A stretch of DNA of 64,000 nucleotides from Sulfurimonas sp. (GCF_029027585.1 NZ_CP093397.1:2345405-2409404), one strand, 5' to 3'. Shown: positions 34,152-43,929, counted from the first letter of the stretch. A program made the numbers and translations. The notes: a model not told the origin generated them from the letters alone.

Positions 34152-36167
34152 ATGTTTTTAAAACTTCCAAAACTATTAAGATTTTTGCTTATTTTTATAC
34201 CTTCTTTGACATTCCTTTATGTTTTTATGCGAGTTGTTTTTTATATGGTTTTTTCTGACCCATCTTCTCCACTTATCTTTAGTGATTATGCTCAAGCTAT
34301 GTGGCTTGGGTTTAGATTTGACTTAAGAATGGTTATTTTAATGACTTTACCACTCTTTTTATTTGGTGGTATTAAGTGGTTTAGTCCATTTAAGAGTAGC
34401 TTTTTTAAATATTTTTGGCTTCTTTATCTAAGTTTAGTATTTGCTTTTTACTTTATGTTTTATACTATTGACTTTGGTCACTTCGCTTATCTTCACACCA
34501 GAGTTGATTTTACAGCTATAAGATTTTTGGAAAATTTTGATATTTCTACTCAAATGGTTTGGGAGAGTTACCCTGTTATCTGGATATCTTTAGGTGTACT
34601 TTTGGCAAATTTTATTTTTATATTTTTAACATATAGATTGATTCTTGATATCCAAGAGCAAAAAGATGTTAAAGTATCTATTAGCCAAGGTATTATGTTT
34701 GGATTTGTAGCATTTTTGATTCTTCTTGTTGGCGGATATAGCAAGTTTTCTCAGTATCCACTTAGATGGAGTGAAGCGGCTTTTTCCAAACACGCTTTTG
34801 CTACTCAACTCACTTATAACCCTGTGCATTATTTTTTTGATACTTGGAAAAATGGAAGAGTATCTTATGATAAAAAAGAAGTTCAAAAATACTACTCTTT
34901 GATAGCTGATTTTTTAGGTGTTATAGATAAAGATGAAGAAAAGTTAAACTTTAAAAGAGAGATAACTCCAAAACACATAGTAGGTAAAAAACCAAATATT
35001 GTTATAGTTATTTTAGAATCTTTCGCTTCATATAAGTCTAATCTATCTGGCAATCCATTAAACCCATCTCCATATATGAATGATTTAGCTAAAAATGGTT
35101 ACTTCTTTAAAAACTATTTTACTCCATCAACTGGAACTGCTCGTTCAATTTACACAACTGTAATAAGCCTTCCAGATGTAGAACTAAAGGGTACTTCTTC
35201 ACGAAATCCTCTTATAGTTGACCAACATAGTATTGCTCAAGATTTCAAAGGTTATGAGAAGTCTTACTTCATAGGTGGTTCTGCTTCATGGGGAAATATT
35301 CGTGGTATGCTAACTCAGTCTATGACAAACCTAAAATTATATGAAGAGGGAGATTACTCATCACCTCGTAATGATGTTTGGGGTATTTCAGATATAGACC
35401 TTTTTCGTGAAGCAAACAAAGCACTTTCAAAAGAAAAAGAGCCATTTTTTAGCGTGATACAAACTTCAGGAAATCATAGACCATACACTATTCCAGATGA
35501 TAGTTATGGTTTTAAAGTTAGAACTGACATAAGTGAAGATGAAGTTGTAAAGTATGGCTTTCAGTCTGTAAAAGAGTACAACTCGTTTAGATTTATGGAC
35601 TACTCAGTTGGTCATTTTATCCAACTTGCAAGAAAAAGTGCGTACTACAAAAATACTATCTTTATCTTTTGGGGAGATCACGGCATCGATGGAAGAACTG
35701 GTGAGCATACATTTGTTGGAGAAAGTAGCTCAAACTTAGGTTTAGGCTCACATAGAGTCCCTTTTGTAATCTACTCACCACTTATAAAAGAGCCAAAAAT
35801 ATATGACACAGTTTTAAGTGAAATAGATGCTCTACCGACAATAGCATCTATGGCAAATATCTCATATACTGCGACAACTCTAGGTCGAGATGCTTTTGAT
35901 GAAGAGTTTGATAATAGTAGATATGCTTTTACAATCCAGCATAGTTCAAACCCTACTATTGGTCTAGTTGGAGAAAAATACTACTTCAGAACTAAGGCAG
36001 ACGGAACAAATGAGGCTCTTTTTGATATATATAGTGATTCCCCACTTGAAGATCATTCAAGTCAAAATGAAAAGTTACTAAAAAAGATGAAGGATTTAAC
36101 CTTTGGCATCTATGAAACTGCTAAGTATATTCCTTATTTTAATAAACAAGCAGATGTTAAAAAGTAG
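34152..36167 (+). CDS. LtaS-like inner-membrane sulfatase / phosphoglycerol transferase
   Basis: 671 residues with five predicted N-terminal membrane segments (about 1-200), then a large periplasmic alkaline-phosphatase-superfamily domain (about 275-640). Metal and catalytic motifs: IVIVILESFAS (first metal Glu), STGTARSIYTT (nucleophile Thr region), FFSVIQTSGNHRPY, FWGDHGIDGR and GSHRVPFVIYSP. In Gram-negatives relatives add phosphoglycerol or phosphoethanolamine to glycans or lipids; the substrate here cannot be read. Its stop codon abuts the convergent truA stop with no gap. Confidence 0.85.
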   Translation: MFLKLPKLLRFLLIFIPSLTFLYVFMRVVFYMVFSDPSSPLIFSDYAQAMWLGFRFDLRMVILMTLPLFLFGGIKWFSPFKSSFFKYFWLLYLSLVFAFYFMFYTIDFGHFAYLHTRVDFTAIRFLENFDISTQMVWESYPVIWISLGVLLANFIFIFLTYRLILDIQEQKDVKVSISQGIMFGFVAFLILLVGGYSKFSQYPLRWSEAAFSKHAFATQLTYNPVHYFFDTWKNGRVSYDKKEVQKYYSLIADFLGVIDKDEEKLNFKREITPKHIVGKKPNIVIVILESFASYKSNLSGNPLNPSPYMNDLAKNGYFFKNYFTPSTGTARSIYTTVISLPDVELKGTSSRNPLIVDQHSIAQDFKGYEKSYFIGGSASWGNIRGMLTQSMTNLKLYEEGDYSSPRNDVWGISDIDLFREANKALSKEKEPFFSVIQTSGNHRPYTIPDDSYGFKVRTDISEDEVVKYGFQSVKEYNSFRFMDYSVGHFIQLARKSAYYKNTIFIFWGDHGIDGRTGEHTFVGESSSNLGLGSHRVPFVIYSPLIKEPKIYDTVLSEIDALPTIASMANISYTATTLGRDAFDEEFDNSRYAFTIQHSSNPTIGLVGEKYYFRTKADGTNEALFDIYSDSPLEDHSSQNEKLLKKMKDLTFGIYETAKYIPYFNKQADVKK

Positions 36168-36878
36168 TTAATATTTTATTTTAGAGAGGTAAAGTCCGTT
36201 ACATGGTGCGGGTCTTATCTTAAAATTTTTCTCACAGTTTAGTTGCGAGATTATTTCAGATGCATCTAGCTTTAATAACGCTCCAACCATTAAGCGAATT
36301 TGACTTCTTAAAAATCCATTAGCTTCAAAATTTAAGACAATATATTTCTTATGTTTGTATGCAGATGCACTGAAAATTACTCTTATATTGCTTTTTGTAT
36401 CACTTCCTGTTTTTTTAAAGTTTGAAAAATTATGTTCACCTATAAAAAGTTTTATATTTTTTTGTATTGCTTCAAAATCTACAGAGTCTAAAAATGTCAC
36501 ATAATTTGCTTCAAAAGGATTACTTTTTGACTCTTTTATGATGTAGCGATAAACTCTTTTTTTAGCACTATATCTTGCATGAAATTTTGCTTCTACTTTT
36601 TTAATATTTTTTACTTTTATGCTAGAAGGTAGCATCTCATTTAAAACTTTTTTTAGCTTTTTAATATCTGTCCAAAATTCAGGTAAATCAATATGACAAA
36701 CTTGACCTGTAGCATGAACACCTTTGTCTGTTCTTCCAGATGCTATGATTTTAGAGTCTATGCTAAGAGTAGAGAGGACTTTTTGTAAATTACCAAGTAT
36801 TGTGTTGTTTGAGCTTTTTTGAGTCTGTGAGCCTAAAAAGTGAGTACCATCATAGGACAAGATTAAAGCACAACGCAT
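36168..36878 (-). CDS. truA: tRNA pseudouridine(38-40) synthase TruA
   Basis: 236 residues. Catalytic Asp51 lies in ASGRTDKGVHATGQ. Other family blocks are LSYDGTHFLGSQTQ at the start, RYSAKKRVYRYII, NFSNFKKTGSD and FEANGFLRSQIRLMVGALL. It isomerises U38-U40 in the anticodon arm of many tRNAs. Length is usual. Last gene of the minus-strand operon; 7 bases separate it from the LptF-like gene. Confidence 0.95.
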   Translation of the reverse strand: MRCALILSYDGTHFLGSQTQKSSNNTILGNLQKVLSTLSIDSKIIASGRTDKGVHATGQVCHIDLPEFWTDIKKLKKVLNEMLPSSIKVKNIKKVEAKFHARYSAKKRVYRYIIKESKSNPFEANYVTFLDSVDFEAIQKNIKLFIGEHNFSNFKKTGSDTKSNIRVIFSASAYKHKKYIVLNFEANGFLRSQIRLMVGALLKLDASEIISQLNCEKNFKIRPAPCNGLYLSKIKY

Positions 36879-36885
36879 AAGGACT

Positions 36886-37905
36886 TTAAAACCTCTCTAA
36901 AATAGTTTTTTTGTATATATAGTAAGTTCCCGCTAACCATGTTACCAAAACAAAAGGAATGGTATAAAAAACTAAAGCTTTTTGGAGTCCTAAAGTTGCT
37001 CCATAAAAAATCAAGATACTTAAAAAAAGATATAGATATATTCTCCCTTTTTGATGACGAACATGAACAACACCAATACTAGCAACTAAAAAAAGACTTA
37101 TAAGAGGAAAAAGACTTAACAAAACATCTGTAATCATCATATGAGTTTTACTCTCTTTTCGCTCATCTGAAAGCCAATACTCTATGGGTGAGCGGTAAGT
37201 TGCTAGGTCTGTTGCCATTGTGTCATTTATATACATTATTTCAAAGTTTATTTGTGATGATTTTTTTGTTGAGTAGCTATAACCTTGTCCATCAATGAGT
37301 TTAAGTCTTAAGATGCCTGAGTCGTTTATGATCTCTGCTTTATTTGCATTGATGATTATTTCTTCTTTTTTGTTTTTGTTAAATAAAATAACATTAGAGT
37401 AAGTTTCATTACCATTATCTTTACCAATATAAAGAAGCCAGTTTCCAAAACTATGTCCAAATTCAGACGCACTTAGATTGAATTTTGCTTCACTTTTTTT
37501 GTATGAAACAAAATTACTAGAGAGCGTAGTGGAGTGTGGAAAAAGTATGAAAAAGTCAAAAAGTAAAAGAGCTGAAAGTAAAGCGGCAGGTTTTAAAAAT
37601 GTCTTTAGTATAAAGTTTGGACGGATGCCAAGAGAAAACAGAACAACCATCTCGTTATCTGTTGAGAGTTTAAATAGTGAAAGTGTAGCCGCTATAAAAA
37701 ATGTAAGAGGTAAAGTGTAAAATAAAATCTCTGGTAAAACAAAAGTATAAAGTTTTATCATATCTAAGATACTTAGTTGTATAACTGCTGTATATGTTGC
37801 GAGTTTAATCATAAATATAACAGATGCTATGGCAAACAGAGGCATAAACATCGATAAAAATATCATAAAAAGATTGTTGAGCATATATTTTCTAAGTTTA
37901 TCCAT
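36886..37905 (-). CDS. LptF/LptG-family permease (YjgP/YjgQ)
   Basis: 339 residues. Membrane segments near 15-40, 55-75, 100-125 and three at the C-terminus (about 255-335) flank a beta-jellyroll-like periplasmic domain. It opens with LRKYMLNNLFMIFLSMFMPL and has MVVLFSLGIRP, the coupling region of this family. Works with LptB and LptC to extract LPS from the inner membrane. Which of LptF or LptG cannot be settled by eye; the partner is not in the window. The neighbours are envelope genes in the same orientation. Confidence 0.85.
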   Translation of the reverse strand: MDKLRKYMLNNLFMIFLSMFMPLFAIASVIFMIKLATYTAVIQLSILDMIKLYTFVLPEILFYTLPLTFFIAATLSLFKLSTDNEMVVLFSLGIRPNFILKTFLKPAALLSALLLFDFFILFPHSTTLSSNFVSYKKSEAKFNLSASEFGHSFGNWLLYIGKDNGNETYSNVILFNKNKKEEIIINANKAEIINDSGILRLKLIDGQGYSYSTKKSSQINFEIMYINDTMATDLATYRSPIEYWLSDERKESKTHMMITDVLLSLFPLISLFLVASIGVVHVRHQKGRIYLYLFLSILIFYGATLGLQKALVFYTIPFVLVTWLAGTYYIYKKTILERF

Positions 37906-37907
37906 GG

Positions 37908-38408
37908 TTAATAATTTGCCTCAATGTATGAAAGTATTGGTGAATCGTAGATAAAAACTATAAAAGTGGCTAGTGCTAAAAAAGGAACAAAAGGAACCCT
38001 TTGTTGTTCGGCTGATTTGTTTAGCATAAGTAGCATTATGGGTAAGGCTAAAATGGCAGATAAAAATATTGCCACAAGCGTTAGTTTTGCACCAAGTAAA
38101 GCTCCCATAGTTGCCGCGACCATTATGTCGCCTTCTCCCATTGCTTCGATAAAGGGTGCTCTGTCATAATGTTTATTCCATGTCGTTTTTGTTTTTAGTC
38201 CTGCTCTGTAAATGCTAGATGTTAAGTAGTAAGAAAGTGTAAATCTTAAAAGTGTAAAACCTCCTGCAAAAAGTAGAGCATTTTGAAAATTTACAAAAAT
38301 TCCATCCAAGTTCCATGCTCCAAAAATAGCAAAAAAGATAGCTAGAAGGTTTAAGGAATCTGGAACCATTTTGTATCTAAAATCAATGATAGACAAGGCT
38401 AAAAGCAT
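37908..38408 (-). CDS. Prepilin peptidase, C-terminal catalytic part (split gene)
   Basis: 166 residues: the type A24 aspartic peptidase half of a PilD/GspO protein. The two catalytic Asp are in LSIIDFRYKMVPD and MGEGDIMVAATMGALLGA (the GxGD motif). Several membrane segments. Its ATG overlaps the stop of the preceding frame (TAATG), which holds the N-terminal Cys-containing half. A single-base change in a run of five T (38410-38414 as A on the plus strand) would join them. Either a split, translationally coupled gene or a frameshifted one. No pilin substrate is in the window. Confidence 0.8.
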   Translation of the reverse strand: MLLALSIIDFRYKMVPDSLNLLAIFFAIFGAWNLDGIFVNFQNALLFAGGFTLLRFTLSYYLTSSIYRAGLKTKTTWNKHYDRAPFIEAMGEGDIMVAATMGALLGAKLTLVAIFLSAILALPIMLLMLNKSAEQQRVPFVPFLALATFIVFIYDSPILSYIEANY

Positions 38409-38725
38409 TAAAAACTCAAACCTATTAAAAGTAAAGGCAGAGATAAAGAGTATTTAGTAGCTAGTATTAGAAATATAAGACCAGAAATAAACTCTATTAC
38501 TGGGTACTGAACGGAGATACTAGACTTACAAAAAGAGCATTTTCCTCTTAAAAAAATCCAAGAAAATATAGGGATATTATGCCAAGGTTTTAGTGTATTT
38601 AAACACTTTGGACAATGAGATGAGCCAAAAACAACACTTTCATCTTTTGGAATCCTTAAAATTAAAACATTAACAAATGAGCCAATTAATGTACCAAGTA
38701 CAAAAGCAAGTATCATTTCCATCAT
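38408..38725 (-). CDS. Prepilin peptidase, N-terminal part (split gene)
   Basis: 105 residues: the N-terminal region of PilD/GspO with GTLIGSFVNVLILRIP and the four-Cys zinc site (CPKC ... CSFC) between IPIFSWIFLRG-type loops, ending SLSLPLLLIGLSF before a TAA. In most bacteria this continues straight into LMLLALSIIDFR in the next frame. It also normally carries the prepilin N-methylation function. The start overlaps the end of uppS by 4 bases. Confidence 0.8.
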   Translation of the reverse strand: MMEMILAFVLGTLIGSFVNVLILRIPKDESVVFGSSHCPKCLNTLKPWHNIPIFSWIFLRGKCSFCKSSISVQYPVIEFISGLIFLILATKYSLSLPLLLIGLSF

Positions 38726-39399
38726 TTTAAACCTCCAAAACGGCGTTCAATTTTTGTAAATTTTTTTATAATTTTTTCTAAGTCTTGTGTCGAGAAATCA
38801 GGCCAAAGCGTATCTACAAAAAATAATTCTGCATAAGCCACTTGCCAAAGTAAAAAGTTAGAAAGTCTATGGTCACCACCAGTTCGGATAAGTAAATCAA
38901 CACTATGTTTAGCATCTAGGGCATTACTGAGCATCGCTTCTGTTATGCTGTCTTCATCATTTTTAAGTTTATTTATTGCTCTTACTATCTCGTCTTGTGC
39001 GCCATAGTTTAGGGCTAAAGACTGAACTAAACCATCACAATGGGCGGTTTTTTCTTTTACTTCATTTATAGTCTTTTGCAAAGACTTTGAAAAAGCTCTT
39101 ATATCACCAATAGGCTCAAATCTAACATTATTTTTTAGATAAACAGGAAGTTCATTTTTTAGGTATCTTTGTAAAAGTTTCATTAAAAACTCAACTTCTA
39201 AACGAGGTCTTTTCCAGTTTTCAGTTGAAAAAGCATATAGTGTTAATCGTTCTATATCAGGGTTGTTTGAGCAGTAAGTTGTGATATTTTTCACAACCTT
39301 TGCCCCTTCCTCATGCCCTTTTACTCTTTTTTTATCTTGAAGTTCAGCCCAACGACCATTTCCATCCATGATGATGGCTATATGTTTTGCTCTATTCAT
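38722..39399 (-). CDS. uppS: Undecaprenyl diphosphate synthase
   Basis: 225 residues, cis-prenyltransferase. HIAIIMDGNGRWA near the N-terminus holds the catalytic Asp; YAFSTENWKRP, SLALNYGAQDEI, DLLIRTGGDHRLSNFLLWQ and ELFFVDTLWPDF are the other conserved blocks. Makes the C55 carrier used by peptidoglycan, O-antigen and, here, possibly the arabinose-carrier pathway encoded upstream in the same operon. It directly abuts coaBC (stop and start 1 base apart). Confidence 0.96.
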   Translation of the reverse strand: MNRAKHIAIIMDGNGRWAELQDKKRVKGHEEGAKVVKNITTYCSNNPDIERLTLYAFSTENWKRPRLEVEFLMKLLQRYLKNELPVYLKNNVRFEPIGDIRAFSKSLQKTINEVKEKTAHCDGLVQSLALNYGAQDEIVRAINKLKNDEDSITEAMLSNALDAKHSVDLLIRTGGDHRLSNFLLWQVAYAELFFVDTLWPDFSTQDLEKIIKKFTKIERRFGGLK

Positions 39400-40668
39400 T
39401 TATAGATTTTTCGCATGTGAAATAACATCAAAAGATAAACTAAGCTTATCATTGTTTGGTAATATCTCGATTTTGTGAGGAGTTATAAACTCTATGGTAT
39501 TTGTGTCACTTCCAAAACTTGATGAGTCTTTCAAAATATTTAAACAAACTGCATCAACATCTTTTTTATCTATCATTTTTGAAGCGTTTCTCATAGCTGT
39601 ATCTTTATCCATCTCTGCTTTAAAGCCAATGGTTATGATACCTTTTTTATCGATAGAATTTAAAATATCAACATTTTTAGTTAAACTAAGTTCAAACTCT
39701 TCTCCTAACATCTCTTTTTTTAACTTTCCATCTTGAACAAATTTAGGAATATAATCACTAACAGCAGCTGCCATAAAAAGATAAGGCTCTTTTTGGATTA
39801 GATGTATTTGCTCATCTCTCATAAGAGTTGCTTTTGATAGTTTACCTTTTTTTGCGATGCGTATAGAGTCTGTTAAATACTCTAGCATCTCATCTGAACT
39901 CTCAACATCAATAGTATGAATTCCTTGAGGTATATTATCTTCAAATCTAGTTGCAATCAAGTTCACATCGGCACCCTTGCAATAAAGAGCAGTAGCTAAA
40001 GATGAAGCCATTTTACCACTTGAAAAATTTGAAAGATACCGAACATCATCTATCTTTTCAATCGTTCCACCACCTGTGACTATAACTCTTCTATCATTCC
40101 AAAACTCTTCTCTTAGCAACTCTCTTGCACTTTGCCAAAAGATACTAAGAGGTTCCGCCATCGCTCCATCACCAATAGTTTTACAAGCTAATTCTTTTAC
40201 CTGAGTATCAACTACTTCATAGTTTGCAATAGAGAGCATTTTTAGATTAGCTTTTGTTATGGGATTTTCAAGCATATTTGTATTGGCTGATGGTGCTATG
40301 ATTTTTGCGCTTGGGAATGCTAATGCACATTGCAAAAGCATATTATCAGCTATGGCATTCGCAAGTTTCGCAATTGTGTTTGCAGTTGCAGGAGCTATGA
40401 TAAATATATCTGCCCACTGTGTTGTTTTTATATGGTTATGTTCATCTGTCCAAGATTCATTTGTATCATCTAAAACTTTATTTGATGTTAAGACTTCAAA
40501 GCTTAAAGGTGTGACAAATTTTTTAGATGCCTCACTCATAACAACTTTAACCTCTGCGCCTGCTTTTATAAAAAGTCTTGTAAGTTCAAGTGATTTGTAA
40601 ACAGCTATAGAACCTGTTACACCTAAGAGTATTTTTTTATTTTTTAATAAGTCGGATGGAATAAGCAT
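39400..40668 (-). CDS. coaBC: Bifunctional CoaBC: PPC decarboxylase / phosphopantothenate-cysteine ligase
   Basis: 422 residues. The N-terminal FMN-binding CoaC half (about 1-185) shows LLGVTGSIAVYKSLEL, IIAPATANTIAKLAN, the NTNMLENP substrate loop and KELACKTIGDGAMAEP with the catalytic Cys. The C-terminal CoaB half (about 190-420) shows VIVTGGGTIEKIDDVRYLSN, FSSGKMASSLA, FMAAAVSDY and TIGFKAEMD. Two consecutive steps of coenzyme A synthesis. Length typical. Confidence 0.95.
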   Translation of the reverse strand: MLIPSDLLKNKKILLGVTGSIAVYKSLELTRLFIKAGAEVKVVMSEASKKFVTPLSFEVLTSNKVLDDTNESWTDEHNHIKTTQWADIFIIAPATANTIAKLANAIADNMLLQCALAFPSAKIIAPSANTNMLENPITKANLKMLSIANYEVVDTQVKELACKTIGDGAMAEPLSIFWQSARELLREEFWNDRRVIVTGGGTIEKIDDVRYLSNFSSGKMASSLATALYCKGADVNLIATRFEDNIPQGIHTIDVESSDEMLEYLTDSIRIAKKGKLSKATLMRDEQIHLIQKEPYLFMAAAVSDYIPKFVQDGKLKKEMLGEEFELSLTKNVDILNSIDKKGIITIGFKAEMDKDTAMRNASKMIDKKDVDAVCLNILKDSSSFGSDTNTIEFITPHKIEILPNNDKLSLSFDVISHAKNL

Positions 40669-40680
40669 GAAATCACCTCT

Positions 40681-41988
40681 TTACTTGATTTTACCAAAAA
40701 ATTTATAATAAAAATCTTTGATAGTTCTTAATTTAGTTCTACTTAAAACTAATGAGCCTTTTTTTACTGTTCCTGTCGTCACTGTTGTTCCTGCTGCTAT
40801 CATTACATCATCCTCAAGTGTTACGGGTGCGACTAGATGAGTATCACTACCTACAAATACATTTTTACCTATGATAGTTTTATGTTTATTTATACCATCA
40901 TAGTTACAAGTTATAAAACCAGCACCAATATTTGTACCAACATCTACTAAAGCATCGCCAATATAACTTAGATGCCCAGCTTTAACACCTTTAAGAGAGC
41001 TTTTTTTAACTTCAACAAAGTTTCCAATATGAGAATCTTCTATACACGAAGCAGGGCGAAGATGAGCTAAAGGACCGATATCAGAGTTTTTAACGATAGA
41101 GTCTTCTATAATACTGTTTGCTTTTATATGAGAGTTTTTTATGAGAGTTTCTCCAGTTAAACGACAACCATTTTCAACGATACACTCACCTTTAAATGTA
41201 ACACTTTCTTCTACGAAGATGCTAGAAGGCAGTTGCATATTTACACCACTCATCATCCACTTTGCTTTAATAAAATCTTGCATAATTACTTCTGCCGCAG
41301 CTAAATCTACTCTTGAGTTAACACCCTTGAACTCTTCTTCATCTACTAAAAGTGGTACTATGCTGACTTCATCTTTTTTAGCCATTGCGATTACATCAGT
41401 TAGGTAGTATTCTTTTTGTGCATTGTCATTGCTAAGAAGAGGAATGTATTTCTCTAAAATATCTTTGGAAAAAGCATAGATGCCAGCATTTACAGTTGTG
41501 ATTTTAAGTTCATCATTAGAAGCGTCTTTTTGTTCAACTATACTTTGAACTTCACCATCTTTTATTAAAACTCGACCATAACCATCTGGATTTTGTAAAT
41601 CAAAAATAGACATGATTACTTTAGCATCTGTATCTAAAAAGCCTTGTAAAGAACTTGGCTTTATAAGAGGCATATCTCCATTTAAAACTAAAACTTTTTC
41701 ATTTTTAGCTTTTACTCCCATCATCGCTCCACCAGTTCCAGGAAACTCTTTAGCATCTTGGCTCACGAAGTTTATGTCATCAAAATAAGACTTCATCTTC
41801 TCTATGACAACTTCTTTTTGGTGTGCGACAACAACTGTTATATCATTTGAGATTTCTAGTGAAGACTTTATGATGTGATAAAGCATAGGTTTACCGCTAA
41901 TGTTATGAAGAACTTTTGCTGTAATGGATTTCATTCTACTGCCTTTTCCAGCAGCTAAAATAACTATGCTTATTTTGTTTTTATTCAT
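40681..41988 (-). CDS. glmU: Bifunctional GlmU: N-acetylglucosamine-1-P uridylyltransferase / acetyltransferase
   Basis: 435 residues. The N-terminal nucleotidyltransferase has VILAAGKGSRM (uridine-binding loop), LNGDMPLI and TVNAGIYAF. The C-terminal left-handed beta-helix has hexapeptide repeats, GNFVEVKKSSLKGVKAGHLS, IGAGFITCNYDG and GSDTHLVAPVTL; the catalytic His lies in KAGHLSYIG. Makes UDP-GlcNAc for peptidoglycan and LPS. ATG overlaps the stop of the preceding phosphoesterase gene by 4 bases. Confidence 0.96.
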   Translation of the reverse strand: MNKNKISIVILAAGKGSRMKSITAKVLHNISGKPMLYHIIKSSLEISNDITVVVAHQKEVVIEKMKSYFDDINFVSQDAKEFPGTGGAMMGVKAKNEKVLVLNGDMPLIKPSSLQGFLDTDAKVIMSIFDLQNPDGYGRVLIKDGEVQSIVEQKDASNDELKITTVNAGIYAFSKDILEKYIPLLSNDNAQKEYYLTDVIAMAKKDEVSIVPLLVDEEEFKGVNSRVDLAAAEVIMQDFIKAKWMMSGVNMQLPSSIFVEESVTFKGECIVENGCRLTGETLIKNSHIKANSIIEDSIVKNSDIGPLAHLRPASCIEDSHIGNFVEVKKSSLKGVKAGHLSYIGDALVDVGTNIGAGFITCNYDGINKHKTIIGKNVFVGSDTHLVAPVTLEDDVMIAAGTTVTTGTVKKGSLVLSRTKLRTIKDFYYKFFGKIK

Positions 41989-43292
41989 CTGTTTCCTTCA
42001 CATGTTGTGTTGTCTTTTTTGATGATAAATTCATCTTTAATCTCGCCATCAATAGTTAAAAATTTTGAACTAAGTGTGGTTGGTGTAATTTCTAGCATAA
42101 TTGAACCCATGATTTCAAAAGCAAAGGGAAGTGCAGGGTGTTTTAGTTCTGCTCCATCTAACTTAGAAGAAGAACCACATACTTGATAGATAGTACCACT
42201 ATTTTTTGTGGCTTTAAGAGGTTTTGTGTAGCAAGAATCATTATCTTGAACTAGATGCTCTTTTGGATTAAAAGTATCACTTGTTCCAAGATGATTTAGT
42301 AAAAGTTTTGAGCGTTCATAATCATGTGAGTGTCCACTTAAAACCAAATCTACTCCAAACTCATCAAAGATTGGAATAAGATGCTCTCTTACTCTTTTCA
42401 TGCGACCACCACTATCAGAACTGTTATCAGAATCATGTCCACCATCTGTATATGGTGGAGTGTGAAGAGCAACTATAACCCAAGGTTTTTTGTTCTCTGC
42501 TAAGTCTTTTTTTAACCATTTTGAGAGGTTAGAATTCACATCAAATCTTTGTGTTTCACTATCGAGCATTACAAGGTGAAGATTTCCATTGTCAATGGAG
42601 TAGAAATTCTCACTGCCACTAGCAACTCCACCACTTTCACCCTTAGTAGGAAAATCCCAAATATTATAAAATGCCCATCTTCTAGCATCGTGATTACCGA
42701 TAACTGCCCAAGGAACAAACTGTTTTAGAAGTTTTTTGTATGGCTCAAAAAGTTTTTCATTGTACTGTTTTTGAGTTCCACTTCTGTATGCGTTATCTCC
42801 TAAAAGTAGCCACATATCGAGCTTATTTATATCATTATCCATGAATTTAAGCATCTGAGCATAAACCTGCTCTTGATTTTCTCCTTTTTCCCCACTATCT
42901 CCGATCACCCATAAAAGCTGTTTATCCGAGTTTTTACAAAGTGTTTTAAAGCTTCTGTTTGTATTGTCTATTTCTAATGTTTTTGAGGAAACTTTGTAGT
43001 AGTATTTTGTACACTCATTTAAGCCTGAAATAGTTAGTGAATGTTTGTTTGTTTCTTTTGTATCTATAATATTTTTATCAAGGGTATCTTCGAAAAAACC
43101 ATATTCTACTTTTCCCATTTCATACTTTGGACTTTGCCATTTAACAGTTATTGAATTTTGTGTCTGCATAACCAAGTATGGTGCGCGAGGAACGAAAACA
43201 TAACTATCATAAGTTACAACACCTAATCTTCCGATGCCATATATGAGAACAATAGCAACTAAAAAAATTGCAATTCTTTTAAATATTTTCAT
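41985..43292 (-). CDS. Purple-acid-phosphatase-like metallophosphoesterase
   Basis: 435 residues from the ATG at 43292 (MKIFKRIAIFLVA), preferred over a GTG at 43367 because the longer form runs deep into the upstream gene. An N-terminal membrane anchor or signal (about 5-25), an FN3-like PAP N-domain (about 35-125), and a calcineurin-type core with all five metal motifs: GDSGEKG, LLLGDNAYRSG, VIGNHDAR, VALHTPPY, SGHSHDYER. Predicted periplasmic hydrolysis of a phosphoester. Overlaps the PAP2 gene by 14 bases. It could act on a lipid- or sugar-phosphate in the surrounding glycolipid locus; the substrate is unknown. Confidence 0.85.
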   Translation of the reverse strand: MKIFKRIAIFLVAIVLIYGIGRLGVVTYDSYVFVPRAPYLVMQTQNSITVKWQSPKYEMGKVEYGFFEDTLDKNIIDTKETNKHSLTISGLNECTKYYYKVSSKTLEIDNTNRSFKTLCKNSDKQLLWVIGDSGEKGENQEQVYAQMLKFMDNDINKLDMWLLLGDNAYRSGTQKQYNEKLFEPYKKLLKQFVPWAVIGNHDARRWAFYNIWDFPTKGESGGVASGSENFYSIDNGNLHLVMLDSETQRFDVNSNLSKWLKKDLAENKKPWVIVALHTPPYTDGGHDSDNSSDSGGRMKRVREHLIPIFDEFGVDLVLSGHSHDYERSKLLLNHLGTSDTFNPKEHLVQDNDSCYTKPLKATKNSGTIYQVCGSSSKLDGAELKHPALPFAFEIMGSIMLEITPTTLSSKFLTIDGEIKDEFIIKKDNTTCEGNR

Positions 43293-43929
43293 GGATTTTA
43301 TCCTTAAATTTAGAATATAAATAGATAGTAGAAAAACTACCAACCATAATACCTGCAAAAATATCACTTATAAAATGATCATTTGCTAAAATTCTACTAG
43401 AAACTATAACAATTCCAGCGCTTACTATCAAATATAGATGACGAGGAAACAAAATAATCAAATAGGTAAAAACTGCCGCAACAGTGGTTGTATGTCCTGA
43501 TGGAAAAGAGGAGTAGGTAGTTGGTGATTCTAAAACAGTTGCAAAGTGGTACTTCATCTTCTCTAATATTCCAAGGTCGAAATTTTGAAAAAGTAAAAAT
43601 CCATAATCATCACTATCACCTCTCATACCCCAAGGTCGTATGCGTCCAAAAAGCTGTTTTAAAACTAAACTTATAAGACCTGAAAAAATATTGATATAAA
43701 GTAAAAATAGAAATCTTTGCTCAAATAATTTGTTCTTTTTGAAATACTTAAAAAATATAAATCCAATAATTGCAGTTCCTATATACCAATGTGATTCGCC
43801 AAGTATGCTGATTGTATCGCCAATATGCTCATAGCTTGGAATATTTGCTAAAAAATACTCAGCAACACTTTTATCTACAAAAAAGTAGGATAAAAAGGTA
43901 AGTGCTGTGAGAATTAAAAAGTAAATCAT
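43279..43929 (-). CDS. PAP2-family membrane phosphatase
   Basis: 216 residues, six membrane segments. All three phosphatase motifs are present: KQLFGRIRP (Kx6RP), FPSGHTTT (PSGH), SRILANDHFISD (SRx5Hx3D). Hydrolyses lipid phosphates or prenyl diphosphates at the membrane. In mycobacteria the decaprenylphosphoryl-5-phosphoribose step has a PAP2-type phosphatase (Rv3807c), so this and the HAD protein at 47549 are both candidates for that step. Carrier recycling is an equally good alternative. Confidence 0.85.
   Translation of the reverse strand: MIYFLILTALTFLSYFFVDKSVAEYFLANIPSYEHIGDTISILGESHWYIGTAIIGFIFFKYFKKNKLFEQRFLFLLYINIFSGLISLVLKQLFGRIRPWGMRGDSDDYGFLLFQNFDLGILEKMKYHFATVLESPTTYSSFPSGHTTTVAAVFTYLIILFPRHLYLIVSAGIVIVSSRILANDHFISDIFAGIMVGSFSTIYLYSKFKDKIHENI

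Noticed and set aside
36168..36180. Terminator between the convergent sulfatase and truA genes
   Set aside because: The stop codons abut with no space, and no hairpin with a T-run is visible at the junction.
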